From 66-474 sp035688305 (GTDB lineage: Bacteria > Pseudomonadota > Gammaproteobacteria > Xanthomonadales > Rhodanobacteraceae): 13,403 bases of DNA. The stretch spans positions 1-13,403 of the forward strand of contig DASSNC010000043.1 in NCBI GenBank assembly GCA_035688305.1, in the 5' to 3' direction. This document shows positions 6,235-13,064 of this stretch, piece after piece (the first letter of the stretch is position 1; the number at the start of each line of letters is the position of its first letter). Under the pieces are notes generated by a model. That model was not told the origin of the DNA and did no database searches. It saw nothing but the letters and a program-made list of their open reading frames with translations. A program made the position numbers and the translations under genes.

Positions 6235-7978
6235 ACTGTATTCCGAGATGGCCGCGCGTCAGCGCTTCCGCTCCGCGAAGGCGGGGCTGGGGCACGGGAG
6301 CATCCGGCAATGGCTTCTTGTCGACGACGTGCGCGTATATCCGGTCGAGTGCGGCGTAGCCGTAGGGCAGCAGCGGCACATGCCGATCACCGAAGCCCGG
6401 TACGGCCAGGAATGCATCGAAGTGCTGCGCGTGTGGCACGCGCCAGTAGCGCGGGGCTCGGGCTTGCCTGCGCATCCACTCCACGTACGCATCCGAAGTG
6501 AAGACCGCCGGGATCAACCCATCATCGGCCCCGTGCACGATCCAGATCGGCAGTTCACGCCTCGGGAGCCTGACCGCAAGCTGGTCCACGGCAGCGTGCA
6601 AGGCTTCCGCATCGGCGCCTTGTGCGCGCCACAGCTCACGCAGGGCGACGATGCCGGGCAAGGTGGTATCAGCGGACGTATCGTTTCCGCCGAACAGGGC
6701 AATGCCGACATCGGGCGGAATACCGGAACCTTCGGCCCACCACGCGGCACGCACGGCGTCTGCTGCGGGTCCGGGTTGTCCCGAGGGACTGATCGTCTGG
6801 AATGAGAAGCCGCACGGCATGTCGCCCACGCCTCGACGCAGGTACGCGCTCGCGTACGTCACCGCGACCGCGCGCCACATGTCGAACATCGTCGAACACG
6901 CCGCGGATTCGATGGCGGTGATTTCCCAGCCCGCGGCGCACAGGCGCTCCACTGCCTCGCCCGGCTGTCTGGACGGATCAGCCACGCTGATGAACCCGAG
7001 CGATTGAAGTGCAGCGCCGCGCGCAGCCCACCCGGGGGGAAGCGCGGTCCCGACCCGGGCGAAGGGGGTTGCGGCGAAACGCGCATCGGCAAGCGCGCAG
7101 GGCATCAGCAGCGCGGCTTCGGTGGCGTAGTCGTAGAGCGCGCGCCCGTTGCCCGCGACATGCACATTGGGTTCCAGCACCAGTACCGCATCCAGCATGC
7201 CGGCGTGATCGAGTCCCGCCGCCTGCAGCACCGCGCCGCCGCCGTTGGAAATACCGATCGCAATGATGCGCGTGTTGTCGGGCGTGAAAGGCGCCTGCTC
7301 CGGAAACGCTTCGTCCAGCATTGCCAGGCCGAAATGCGCCGCCTGCAGGGTGTGTGCGCCCCAGTCGGCCTCGGGGTGATCGCCCGAATGCGCGTGCTTG
7401 GTGGCGATCCCCGCGCCAGCTGGGGCGGAATCGGGCTGGAATTCCAGCAAATCGTCGCCGGCGATCGCGCGTCTTCCATCCAGCGTGACGCCACTGCCAT
7501 CACGGCAGTCGAAATAGCCGGCGCCTCCAGCGCGGTCGGTATAGGCGACCGCACAACCGCGGGGCAATCCCCATGCCCCGCCCAGTGCAATCGCGCCATA
7601 CACGCCGCGCGAGCCGGAGGAGGGCGCGACGATCAAGCAGCGCGCCCTGGCATCGAAGTGGTCGGGAACCTGGCAGAGCACGCGATGCGCATGCTTTGCG
7701 TTCGGCAGGCGCGCGAATGCGCTGTATTCGCGGCCCGGCACGATCGGCACGCCCCCATACACGGAACCGTAGCCGCCGAGCGGGCCGAGATCGGCGATGC
7801 CTTTCCAGTTGGACTGGATCGCGCGCCTCCTCAGTTCCGTCGCGGTCGGGCGGGCGGGGTCGCCGAATGGCGCCGGCAGCCCCGCGAGCCCGGGGAGGCC
7901 GAGGCCTGCGCTCAACAGGTCATCGCCCGCGTCGTGCACAGTGCGCCGGATCGGGCCGACAAGGAAATCCAGTGGCAT
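6230..7978 (-). CDS. D-(-)-3-hydroxybutyrate oligomer hydrolase (3HBOH family)
   Basis: Esterase of the family that cuts short 3-hydroxybutyrate oligomers, released from polyhydroxybutyrate, into D-3-hydroxybutyrate. 582 residues. The probable nucleophile is Ser244 in GISNGGG (242-248), the SNGG signature of this family rather than a classic GxSxG lipase box. Candidate acid and base residues are Asp485/Asp486 in VHGADDGLIP (481-490) and His516/His519 in HAQHFDAF. The N-terminal half carries APSSGSRGVYGAI (118-130), also family-like. There is no signal peptide or lipobox, so I place it in the cytosol; some relatives are about 700 residues, so this is a short form. Start: ATG at 7978-7976 with GGAGGTG just upstream (7987-7981). 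The frame stays open upstream into the TetR gene, but that part is a shadow. It lies 55 bases after TetR and is probably co-transcribed with it. The dehydrogenase across the divergent promoter acts on its product. Confidence 0.88.
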   Translation of the reverse strand: MPLDFLVGPIRRTVHDAGDDLLSAGLGLPGLAGLPAPFGDPARPTATELRRRAIQSNWKGIADLGPLGGYGSVYGGVPIVPGREYSAFARLPNAKHAHRVLCQVPDHFDARARCLIVAPSSGSRGVYGAIALGGAWGLPRGCAVAYTDRAGGAGYFDCRDGSGVTLDGRRAIAGDDLLEFQPDSAPAGAGIATKHAHSGDHPEADWGAHTLQAAHFGLAMLDEAFPEQAPFTPDNTRIIAIGISNGGGAVLQAAGLDHAGMLDAVLVLEPNVHVAGNGRALYDYATEAALLMPCALADARFAATPFARVGTALPPGWAARGAALQSLGFISVADPSRQPGEAVERLCAAGWEITAIESAACSTMFDMWRAVAVTYASAYLRRGVGDMPCGFSFQTISPSGQPGPAADAVRAAWWAEGSGIPPDVGIALFGGNDTSADTTLPGIVALRELWRAQGADAEALHAAVDQLAVRLPRRELPIWIVHGADDGLIPAVFTSDAYVEWMRRQARAPRYWRVPHAQHFDAFLAVPGFGDRHVPLLPYGYAALDRIYAHVVDKKPLPDAPVPQPRLRGAEALTRGHLGIQW

Positions 7979-8033
7979 GACACCTCCATTTCGCCGGCGC
8001 GAGCCACCCTCGCGCAGGTGTTCGACAGCCCCG

Positions 8034-8702
8034 CTACTTTTTCGGTCCGTGTGCGGCCCGGCTGTGCACGCCGCGCTGCGCGGACAAGATGCGCAGCGCA
8101 TATTCGGCGTAAGTCTCCGCCACTTGTTCTGCAGTGACGTGGTATTCGGGCGAATACCAGTACGCCACGCGCAAACCCATGCCGCCGATCGCGGCCACGG
8201 CAAGCCATGCGTTCGGCACGTCGAAGGCGCCGCTGTCGAGGCCGCGCTGGATGATGTCGCCCAGCAAGCGTTCGGATTGCTGCCGCAAGGTGAACGTCGC
8301 CGAGCCAAGCGCTTCGCCGAGCACGTGCAGTTCCGAATTGGCGACCACGGCCAGCATCGGATAGCTGGTGTGGAACGCCACGTGCGCGCGTACGTAGGCG
8401 ACGATCTGCGCGCGCGGGTCGGGCGCGCTGTCCAGCACCGCCGCACGCACTCCGCGGTACTGCTCCTCGTGCCCGATGCGGCATAGCTCGGCCAGGATGT
8501 GTTCCTTGGACGGGTAGTGCGCGTAGAAGGTGGCGGGCTTCAGGCCCGCGGCGGCGGCGATCTCGCGCATGGAAGCCCCAGCGTAGCCGCGCTCGGCGAA
8601 CAACTTCAGCGCAGCTTCCAGGATCTGCCCGGGCGAGCCGGGCGGCTTGTGCTCGGGCAGCAGGTGCGCCGTGGTTGCAGCCAGACGTCGGTTGACGGCC
8701 AT
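8034..8702 (-). CDS. TetR-family transcriptional repressor, acyl-CoA-responsive type by resemblance
   Basis: 222-residue DNA-binding repressor. The TetR N-terminal domain spans about 24-80, with ILEAALKLFAERGYAGASM, then the helix-turn-helix REIAAAAGLKPATFYAHYPSKEHIL (about 46-70). The C-terminal ligand domain ends MGLRVAYWYSPEYHVTAEQVAETYAEYALRIL-like, which recalls TetR regulators of fatty-acid and related acyl-CoA breakdown; the ligand is inference (3-hydroxybutyryl- or acetoacetyl-CoA, or 3-hydroxybutyrate, are natural guesses). First gene of the leftward operon; the oligomer hydrolase follows after 55 bases. There is no Shine-Dalgarno before the ATG at 8702, so it may be leaderless or poorly translated. 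A perfect palindrome 79 bases upstream and a degenerate copy 14 bases upstream suggest control of both divergent operons and of itself. Confidence 0.92.
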   Translation of the reverse strand: MAVNRRLAATTAHLLPEHKPPGSPGQILEAALKLFAERGYAGASMREIAAAAGLKPATFYAHYPSKEHILAELCRIGHEEQYRGVRAAVLDSAPDPRAQIVAYVRAHVAFHTSYPMLAVVANSELHVLGEALGSATFTLRQQSERLLGDIIQRGLDSGAFDVPNAWLAVAAIGGMGLRVAYWYSPEYHVTAEQVAETYAEYALRILSAQRGVHSRAAHGPKK

Positions 8703-8715
8703 GGAATCAGTATGA

Positions 8716-8731
8716 ACGAACGATCGGTAAG
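8716..8731. promoter_or_regulatory. Degenerate second operator half-site before the TetR gene
   Basis: ACGAACG (8716-8722) repeats exactly the left arm of the palindrome at 8781-8796, again followed by two bases and CG, but the right arm (CGGTAAG) matches only three of seven positions. It lies 14 bases upstream of the TetR start codon, where binding would suit autoregulation. Confidence 0.4.
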
Positions 8732-8742
8732 GGAACAGTTGC

Positions 8743-8772
8743 TTGACAGTAAAAAATGCGGGTGTTACTAAT
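8743..8772 (+). promoter_or_regulatory. Sigma70-type promoter for the TonB receptor operon
   Basis: Exact consensus -35 TTGACA at 8743-8748; after 18 bases a -10-like ACTAAT at 8767-8772 (four of six), or TACTAA at 17 bases. Predicted transcription start is near 8779, right at the edge of the operator palindrome. The T/A-rich stretch stands out from its GC-rich surroundings. Confidence 0.65.
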
Positions 8773-8780
8773 TTTGCCTA

Positions 8781-8796
8781 ACGAACGCTCGTTCGT
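8781..8796. promoter_or_regulatory. TetR operator palindrome in the divergent intergenic region
   Basis: ACGAACG-CT-CGTTCGT: two perfect 7-base arms around a two-base centre. It starts about where transcription of the receptor operon should begin, so a bound TetR dimer would block that promoter. It fits the AACGNNCGTT core I recall for some acyl-CoA-sensing TetR repressors such as PaaR. Binding by the neighbouring TetR is inferred from position. Confidence 0.75.
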
Positions 8797-8813
8797 CTAG
8801 TCTGCCAACGCAA

Positions 8814-8820
8814 AAGGGGA
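8814..8820 (+). promoter_or_regulatory. Ribosome binding site choosing the 8827 start
   Basis: AAGGGGA (8814-8820) lies six bases before ATG 8827 but touches the in-frame ATG at 8821. Spacing therefore favours 8827, which also gives a more typical signal peptide (MRTKTRS). Confidence 0.6.
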
Positions 8821-8826
8821 ATGGGG

Positions 8827-11193
8827 ATGCGTACCAAAACGAGGTCGGTTGCGCTGAACGCCTTGGCGGCATCGATCTTGCTCGCTTTGGCCGGCACCGC
8901 TCGCGCGGCAACCGCCGCCGAGAATCCGGCGATGCCGCAGGACGCTGCTGCAACGGTCCAGGCGAACGCGCCGGACCAGGGCACGTCACGCCAACAGGCG
9001 CAGACGACGACGCTGCCGACCGTGATCGTCACCGCGACGCGGCGCCAGGAATCGATCCAGAACGTGCCAGGTGGCGTGACCGCATTGTCGGGTTCCTTCC
9101 TCGACCAGATCCATGCGAACGGCTTCGAGCAATTCGCGGGCTTCGTACCCGGCTTGAGTTACGACTCGCTGGGCCCGACCAGCGACATCGTCGCGATCCG
9201 CGGTGTCACCACCGGCGGCACGCAGTTGAGCAGCGGCATTGCGATGTACATGGACCAGGTGCCGATCGGGGCCAGTACGCCCTTCGGCGTGGGCTTCCAG
9301 ACGGTGCCGATCAATACGTTCGATCTGGCACGCACCGAGGTATTGAACGGTCCGCAGGGCACCCTCTATGGCGCGAATGCACTGGGCGGCGCGATCAAGT
9401 ATGTGCCCAATGCGCCAAACCTCAACGACTTCGGAGCCATCGGTGCGTTCTCGCTGTCCGACACGCAACACGCCGGCACCAACTACGGCGTGGACATGAT
9501 GCTCAATGCGCCGCTCGCACCCGGCAAGGTCGCCTTGCGCGTGGACGGCGTGCAGCAGTACGACACCGGCTTCGGCAACAACACCTACCTCGGCCTGGAC
9601 AACCAGGGATCCGCCCACACCACGATGGGTCGCGCACAGCTGCTCGCGCAGATCACTCCGGATCTCAACGTCGACCTCTCGGCGTTCTCGCAGAAGGTGC
9701 GAGGCAACGGGCTGGACGTGGATTTCCGGGACATCTCGACCGGCCAGCCGACCGGAGGCACCTACGACCAGCAGTTCGCGCTCCGCCAGCCGGAATCGAA
9801 TTCGCTGCGGGTGTTTTCGGGCACGGTGAACTGGAACCTGCACTGGGCCACGCTCACCTCGATCACGGCCTACCAGAACAACAACGGCACCTATCTCAGC
9901 GACCTCAGCGATCTCTACAACGTGGTGTTCGTGGATTTCTTCCAGCTGTTCCCGCCGCAGGACTACGGCCTGTTCGTGGATACCACCACGCGCAAGACCA
10001 CCGAGGAACTGCGGCTCTCCTCGCCCCAGGGCCAGCGGTTCGAGTGGCTGGTGGGTGCCTACGGCGCGCACGAAACCACGCACGAGTTCGTCAACCTGCA
10101 GGACAAGTCCAGCCCGGACGGGTTGCTGACCACCTATCCGTTGCCCAATCCGTTTCCGCCGCCCGGCACGTTCACGATCAGCGGCTCGCCCTTCTACGGC
10201 GTGCTGCCCAGCATTTACCAGGAGCTCTCGCTGTTTGCCGACGGCACCTATCACTTCACCGACCGCTTCGATCTCACGCTGGGCGTGCGCTACAGCCGGA
10301 ACAATCAGCATTACCAGCAGTTCGCGAGCGGCTGGCTGGTGGTTCCCAGCGATCCTTCGATGACGACTTACGAGAACGCCACGTCACGGCAGAGCGTGGC
10401 GACTTACCTGATCAATCCGCGCTTCCACATCACCGACAACGTGATGCTCTACGCGAAGGTCGCCAGCGGTTACCGGCCGGGCGGCCCGAACTTCGTGCTG
10501 CAGCTCGGGCAAGGCGCGCCGACGTTCCAGCCCGACAAGCTTTGGAACTACGAAATCGGCGAGAAGGCCACCCTGCTTGACGGCCGTGCGACGTTGAACG
10601 CCGACCTGTACGACATCGCCTGGTCGAAGATCCAGTTGACCGTCAACAATGGCGGCATCAACCAGATCGAAAACGGCGGCGATGCGCGGATCAAGGGTGC
10701 CGAGATCAGTGCCGCCTACAAGGTGTCGCCGCATTTCACGATGACCGGATCGGGCGCATGGACCGATGCCAAGCTCACCTCCGCCGTACCCGCCCTCGGG
10801 CTGGCGCGGCCGGGAGCCCGGTTGCCCTTCTCCCCGAAATACAACATCGCGCTTTCCGGCACCTGGGACTTCAATGTCGGCAGCCAGTCCACCGGCAATC
10901 TCACGGTGAGCGACATCTATGTCGGCAACCGCACCGCCGGATACAAGGGCAGTGCGATCGCACCCTACTATGCGCTGCCCGGCTACAACACCACGAACCT
11001 CGACCTCGCCATTTTTGCGCCGCACGGCATCGAGGTGGATGCGTTCCTGCACAATGCCTTTGACAAGGTTGGCCAGGTTTCCGCCACGACAGCCACGAAC
11101 GAATATGATCCGTTCGCGCCGGTGCCGGTCATCCTGTCACAACCGCGGACGATCGGCGTGCAGTTGAAGATCGCACTCGGCAATCCGTACTGA
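8827..11193 (+). CDS. TonB-dependent outer-membrane receptor, candidate 3-hydroxybutyrate-oligomer transporter
   Basis: 788-residue outer-membrane beta-barrel that takes up a ligand using TonB/ExbBD energy. A signal peptide (about 1-27, cleavage after ARA) leads to a linker, then a TonB box-like segment TVIVTATRR (65-73). The plug domain (about 76-195) has AIRGV (123-127), MDQVPIG (142-148) and the hallmark NGPQGTLYGANALGGAIKYV (174-193). The barrel fills the rest; the C-terminus PRTIGVQLKIALGNPY ends in an aromatic residue, as barrels do. No FecA-type signalling extension is seen, so control is probably through the TetR operator just upstream. It is followed after 26 bases by D-3-hydroxybutyrate dehydrogenase and faces the oligomer hydrolase, so 3-hydroxybutyrate oligomers are the likely cargo; this is context inference, since receptor sequence alone does not name the ligand. 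An in-frame ATG at 8821 is the alternative start. Confidence 0.93.
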   Translation: MRTKTRSVALNALAASILLALAGTARAATAAENPAMPQDAAATVQANAPDQGTSRQQAQTTTLPTVIVTATRRQESIQNVPGGVTALSGSFLDQIHANGFEQFAGFVPGLSYDSLGPTSDIVAIRGVTTGGTQLSSGIAMYMDQVPIGASTPFGVGFQTVPINTFDLARTEVLNGPQGTLYGANALGGAIKYVPNAPNLNDFGAIGAFSLSDTQHAGTNYGVDMMLNAPLAPGKVALRVDGVQQYDTGFGNNTYLGLDNQGSAHTTMGRAQLLAQITPDLNVDLSAFSQKVRGNGLDVDFRDISTGQPTGGTYDQQFALRQPESNSLRVFSGTVNWNLHWATLTSITAYQNNNGTYLSDLSDLYNVVFVDFFQLFPPQDYGLFVDTTTRKTTEELRLSSPQGQRFEWLVGAYGAHETTHEFVNLQDKSSPDGLLTTYPLPNPFPPPGTFTISGSPFYGVLPSIYQELSLFADGTYHFTDRFDLTLGVRYSRNNQHYQQFASGWLVVPSDPSMTTYENATSRQSVATYLINPRFHITDNVMLYAKVASGYRPGGPNFVLQLGQGAPTFQPDKLWNYEIGEKATLLDGRATLNADLYDIAWSKIQLTVNNGGINQIENGGDARIKGAEISAAYKVSPHFTMTGSGAWTDAKLTSAVPALGLARPGARLPFSPKYNIALSGTWDFNVGSQSTGNLTVSDIYVGNRTAGYKGSAIAPYYALPGYNTTNLDLAIFAPHGIEVDAFLHNAFDKVGQVSATTATNEYDPFAPVPVILSQPRTIGVQLKIALGNPY

Positions 11194-11219
11194 AGCTTCG
11201 GGCAGCGGGAGGGAATCCG

Positions 11220-11978
11220 ATGTCGAACATCCTGATCACCGGCGCGGGCAGCGGCATCGGCGCCGGGATCGCGAGTGAGCTGGGCCGGGCCGGGCATCGC
11301 ATCATCGCCACCGATCTCGATGGCGATTCCGCGAACAGGACGGCCGAAGCCATCCGCGCGGCCGGCGGGCAGGCGGATGCACTTGCGCTGGACGTGACTT
11401 CGGATGCGAGCGTGGCCGCCTTGATGGACGCGCTGCCTTGCGAGGTTGACGTGCTGGTCAACAACGCCGGCCTGCAATTCGTTTCGCGGCTGGAAGACTT
11501 TCCGATGGACCGCTGGGCGCTGCTGGTGGACGTGATGCTGACCGGGGTGGCGCGCCTGACGCGCGCCATCTTGCCGGGCATGCGCGAACGCAACTACGGC
11601 CGCATCATCAACACGGGCTCCGTGCACTCACTGGTGGCTTCGCCCTTCAAGAGTGCCTATGTCTCAGCCAAGCACGGGCTGCTCGGTTTTTCCAAGGTGA
11701 TGGCACTGGAAACCGCGGAGCGCGACATCACCATCAATACGGTCTGCCCGGCGTACGTGCGCACGCCGCTGGTCGACAAGCAGATCGCGGCGCAGGCAAG
11801 CACCCACGGCATCAGCGAAGACCAGGTGATCAACGAAATCATGCTGAAGCCCTGCCCAAAGCGCGCCTTCATCGGCATTGACGAGATCGCCGGCATCATC
11901 GCGTTCCTGATTTCGCCTCCTGCGCGCAACATTACCGGTCAGACGATCGTGGTGGATGGTGGCTGGACCGCGCAGTAG
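11220..11978 (+). CDS. bdhA: D-3-hydroxybutyrate dehydrogenase (SDR family)
   Basis: Cytosolic NAD-dependent enzyme oxidising D-3-hydroxybutyrate to acetoacetate. 252 residues, classical short-chain dehydrogenase. TGAGSGIG (7-14) binds the cofactor, Asp32 favours NAD, and NNAG is at 81-84. Catalytic Ser134, Tyr147 and Lys151 are present. The substrate-binding set known from the Pseudomonas fragi enzyme (Gln94, His144, Lys152, Gln196, Trp257) appears as Gln86, His136, Lys144, Gln188 and Trp249, all with the same offset of eight, so the specificity call is strong. VHSLVASPFKSAY and PAYVRTPLVDKQIA also match the family. GGGAGGG (11207-11213) gives a good ribosome site. It lies 26 bases after the receptor in the same operon and ends before a strong terminator. 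Enzymes that would activate acetoacetate (CoA transferase or synthetase, thiolase) are not in the window. Confidence 0.95.
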   Translation: MSNILITGAGSGIGAGIASELGRAGHRIIATDLDGDSANRTAEAIRAAGGQADALALDVTSDASVAALMDALPCEVDVLVNNAGLQFVSRLEDFPMDRWALLVDVMLTGVARLTRAILPGMRERNYGRIINTGSVHSLVASPFKSAYVSAKHGLLGFSKVMALETAERDITINTVCPAYVRTPLVDKQIAAQASTHGISEDQVINEIMLKPCPKRAFIGIDEIAGIIAFLISPPARNITGQTIVVDGGWTAQ

Positions 11979-11999
11979 CGCTTTCAACTCATCGTGCCG

Positions 12000-12040
12000 A
12001 ATCGGGGCCGCGCAAGCACGCGGTCCCGATTGGATTTTCC
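12000..12040. terminator. Intrinsic terminator between convergent genes
   Basis: AATCGGGGCCGCG (12000-12012) pairs with CGCGGTCCCGATT (12019-12031): 13 continuous pairs including one G-U, with a CAAGCA loop. GGATTTTCC follows on the plus strand, giving a short T-run, so it should end the receptor-dehydrogenase transcript. It begins 21 bases after that stop and ends 17 bases before the dehydratase stop. On the minus strand no T-run follows, so termination there would be weaker. Confidence 0.8.
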
Positions 12041-12048
12041 GTCAGATG

Positions 12049-13023
12049 TCAACACGAGGTTCCTCGACGCGCGAACGCAATCTGATCCAGATCCACGTTG
12101 CCGCCGCTGAGGATCAATCCGACCCGCTTTCCGGAAAACCGTTCGCGCTTCGCGAGTACCGCGGCGAGCACGGTTGCCGAGGACGGTTCCACCGTCTGCT
12201 TGAGATGCGCCCACAGCAAGCGCATGGCGGCGAGCACCTGCTCGTCGCTGACCGTGACGATTTCGACTCCGTTGTCGCGCAGCATTTCGAAATTGATTTG
12301 GCCGACGGTGGCGCGCAGGCCATCGCAGATCGTGGCCGGCTTGACATCGGTGACGCGTTCGCCACGTTGCAGCGATTGGTAACCGTCGTCGGCGCCGGCA
12401 GGTTCGGCCGCGACCAACCGGGTTGAAGGCGACAGCGCACGCGCCGCGATGGCGGTGCCAGACATCAGGCCGCCGCCGCCCAGCGGCGCGATCAGCACGT
12501 CCAGTCCTGGTACCTGTTGCAGCAACTCCAGGGCCGCGGTGCCCTGTCCGGCGATCACGTTGCGATCGGCATAGGGATGCACCAGCGCCGCACCGGTTTC
12601 GCGCTGGATGCGCGCGCAGGTTTCCTCGCGCGCCGCCAGCGTCGGCGCGCAATGATGCAACGTGGCGCCGGCAGCTTCGATGTTTTCCAGCTTCGCCCGC
12701 ACCGCGCCTTCCGGCACCACCACGTGCGCGGGGATGCCGCGCGTGCGTGCAGCCAATGCCAACGCCGCGCCGTGGTTGCCGGAGGAATGGGTCACCACGC
12801 CATGGCTCGCTTCCCCGTCGCCCAGTGCCCATACGGCATTGCAGGCGCCGCGGAACTTGAAGGCGCCGCCGACCTGCAGGTGTTCGCACTTGAAGTGCAA
12901 GGAGGCGCCGGCGAGTTCGTCCAGCGCATCCGAACGCATCGCCGGCGTGACCACGGCATGGGCGGCGATGCGCGCCGCCGCGCCGCGGATGTCTGCGATA
13001 CTGACGGCCGGGGTTGCTTTCAT
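12049..13023 (-). CDS. PLP-dependent serine/threonine dehydratase (serine racemase-like, fold type II)
   Basis: Cytosolic pyridoxal-phosphate enzyme, probably deaminating threonine or serine to 2-oxobutyrate or pyruvate; serine racemase or 3-hydroxyaspartate ammonia-lyase are alternatives. 324 residues, no C-terminal ACT domain, so of the catabolic TdcB/serine racemase size rather than IlvA. Lys56 in GGAFKFRGA forms the Schiff base; SSGNHG (80-85) holds the substrate; GGGGLMSG (182-189) binds the PLP phosphate; SGGN (306-309) contacts the ring. Lys56, Ser81, Glu207 and Asp213 line up with Lys57, Ser82, Glu208 and Asp214 of Schizosaccharomyces pombe serine racemase at a constant offset of one, so both the re-face serine and the divalent-metal site appear intact. 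ATG at 13023 has GAGG five bases upstream. Convergent with the dehydrogenase operon and divergent from pepN; no evident link to 3-hydroxybutyrate metabolism. Confidence 0.9.
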   Translation of the reverse strand: MKATPAVSIADIRGAAARIAAHAVVTPAMRSDALDELAGASLHFKCEHLQVGGAFKFRGACNAVWALGDGEASHGVVTHSSGNHGAALALAARTRGIPAHVVVPEGAVRAKLENIEAAGATLHHCAPTLAAREETCARIQRETGAALVHPYADRNVIAGQGTAALELLQQVPGLDVLIAPLGGGGLMSGTAIAARALSPSTRLVAAEPAGADDGYQSLQRGERVTDVKPATICDGLRATVGQINFEMLRDNGVEIVTVSDEQVLAAMRLLWAHLKQTVEPSSATVLAAVLAKRERFSGKRVGLILSGGNVDLDQIAFARRGTSC

Positions 13024-13064
13024 GCGTACCTCACCAAGGACAAGGAATCTTAGCGGGAGACGCC
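13024..13064. other. Compact 41-base divergent spacer
   Basis: Lies between the start codons of the dehydratase and pepN and contains both ribosome sites (minus-strand GAGG near 13029-13032; plus-strand GGGAG at 13055-13059). It is too short for two separate full promoters, so the promoters must overlap each other or lie inside the facing genes. I see no clear -35/-10 pair. Confidence 0.5.

Noticed and set aside
7004..8137. 377-residue plus-strand reading across hydrolase and TetR genes
   Set aside because: Lies opposite two recognisable genes and shows no domain of its own.
7979..8446. Upstream extension of the hydrolase frame
   Set aside because: It would overlap the TetR gene out of frame; the residues lack family resemblance, and a GGAGGTG site supports the start at 7978.
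8986..10311. 441-residue minus-strand reading inside the TonB receptor gene
   Set aside because: Antisense shadow; the receptor frame has a signal peptide, plug and barrel motifs.
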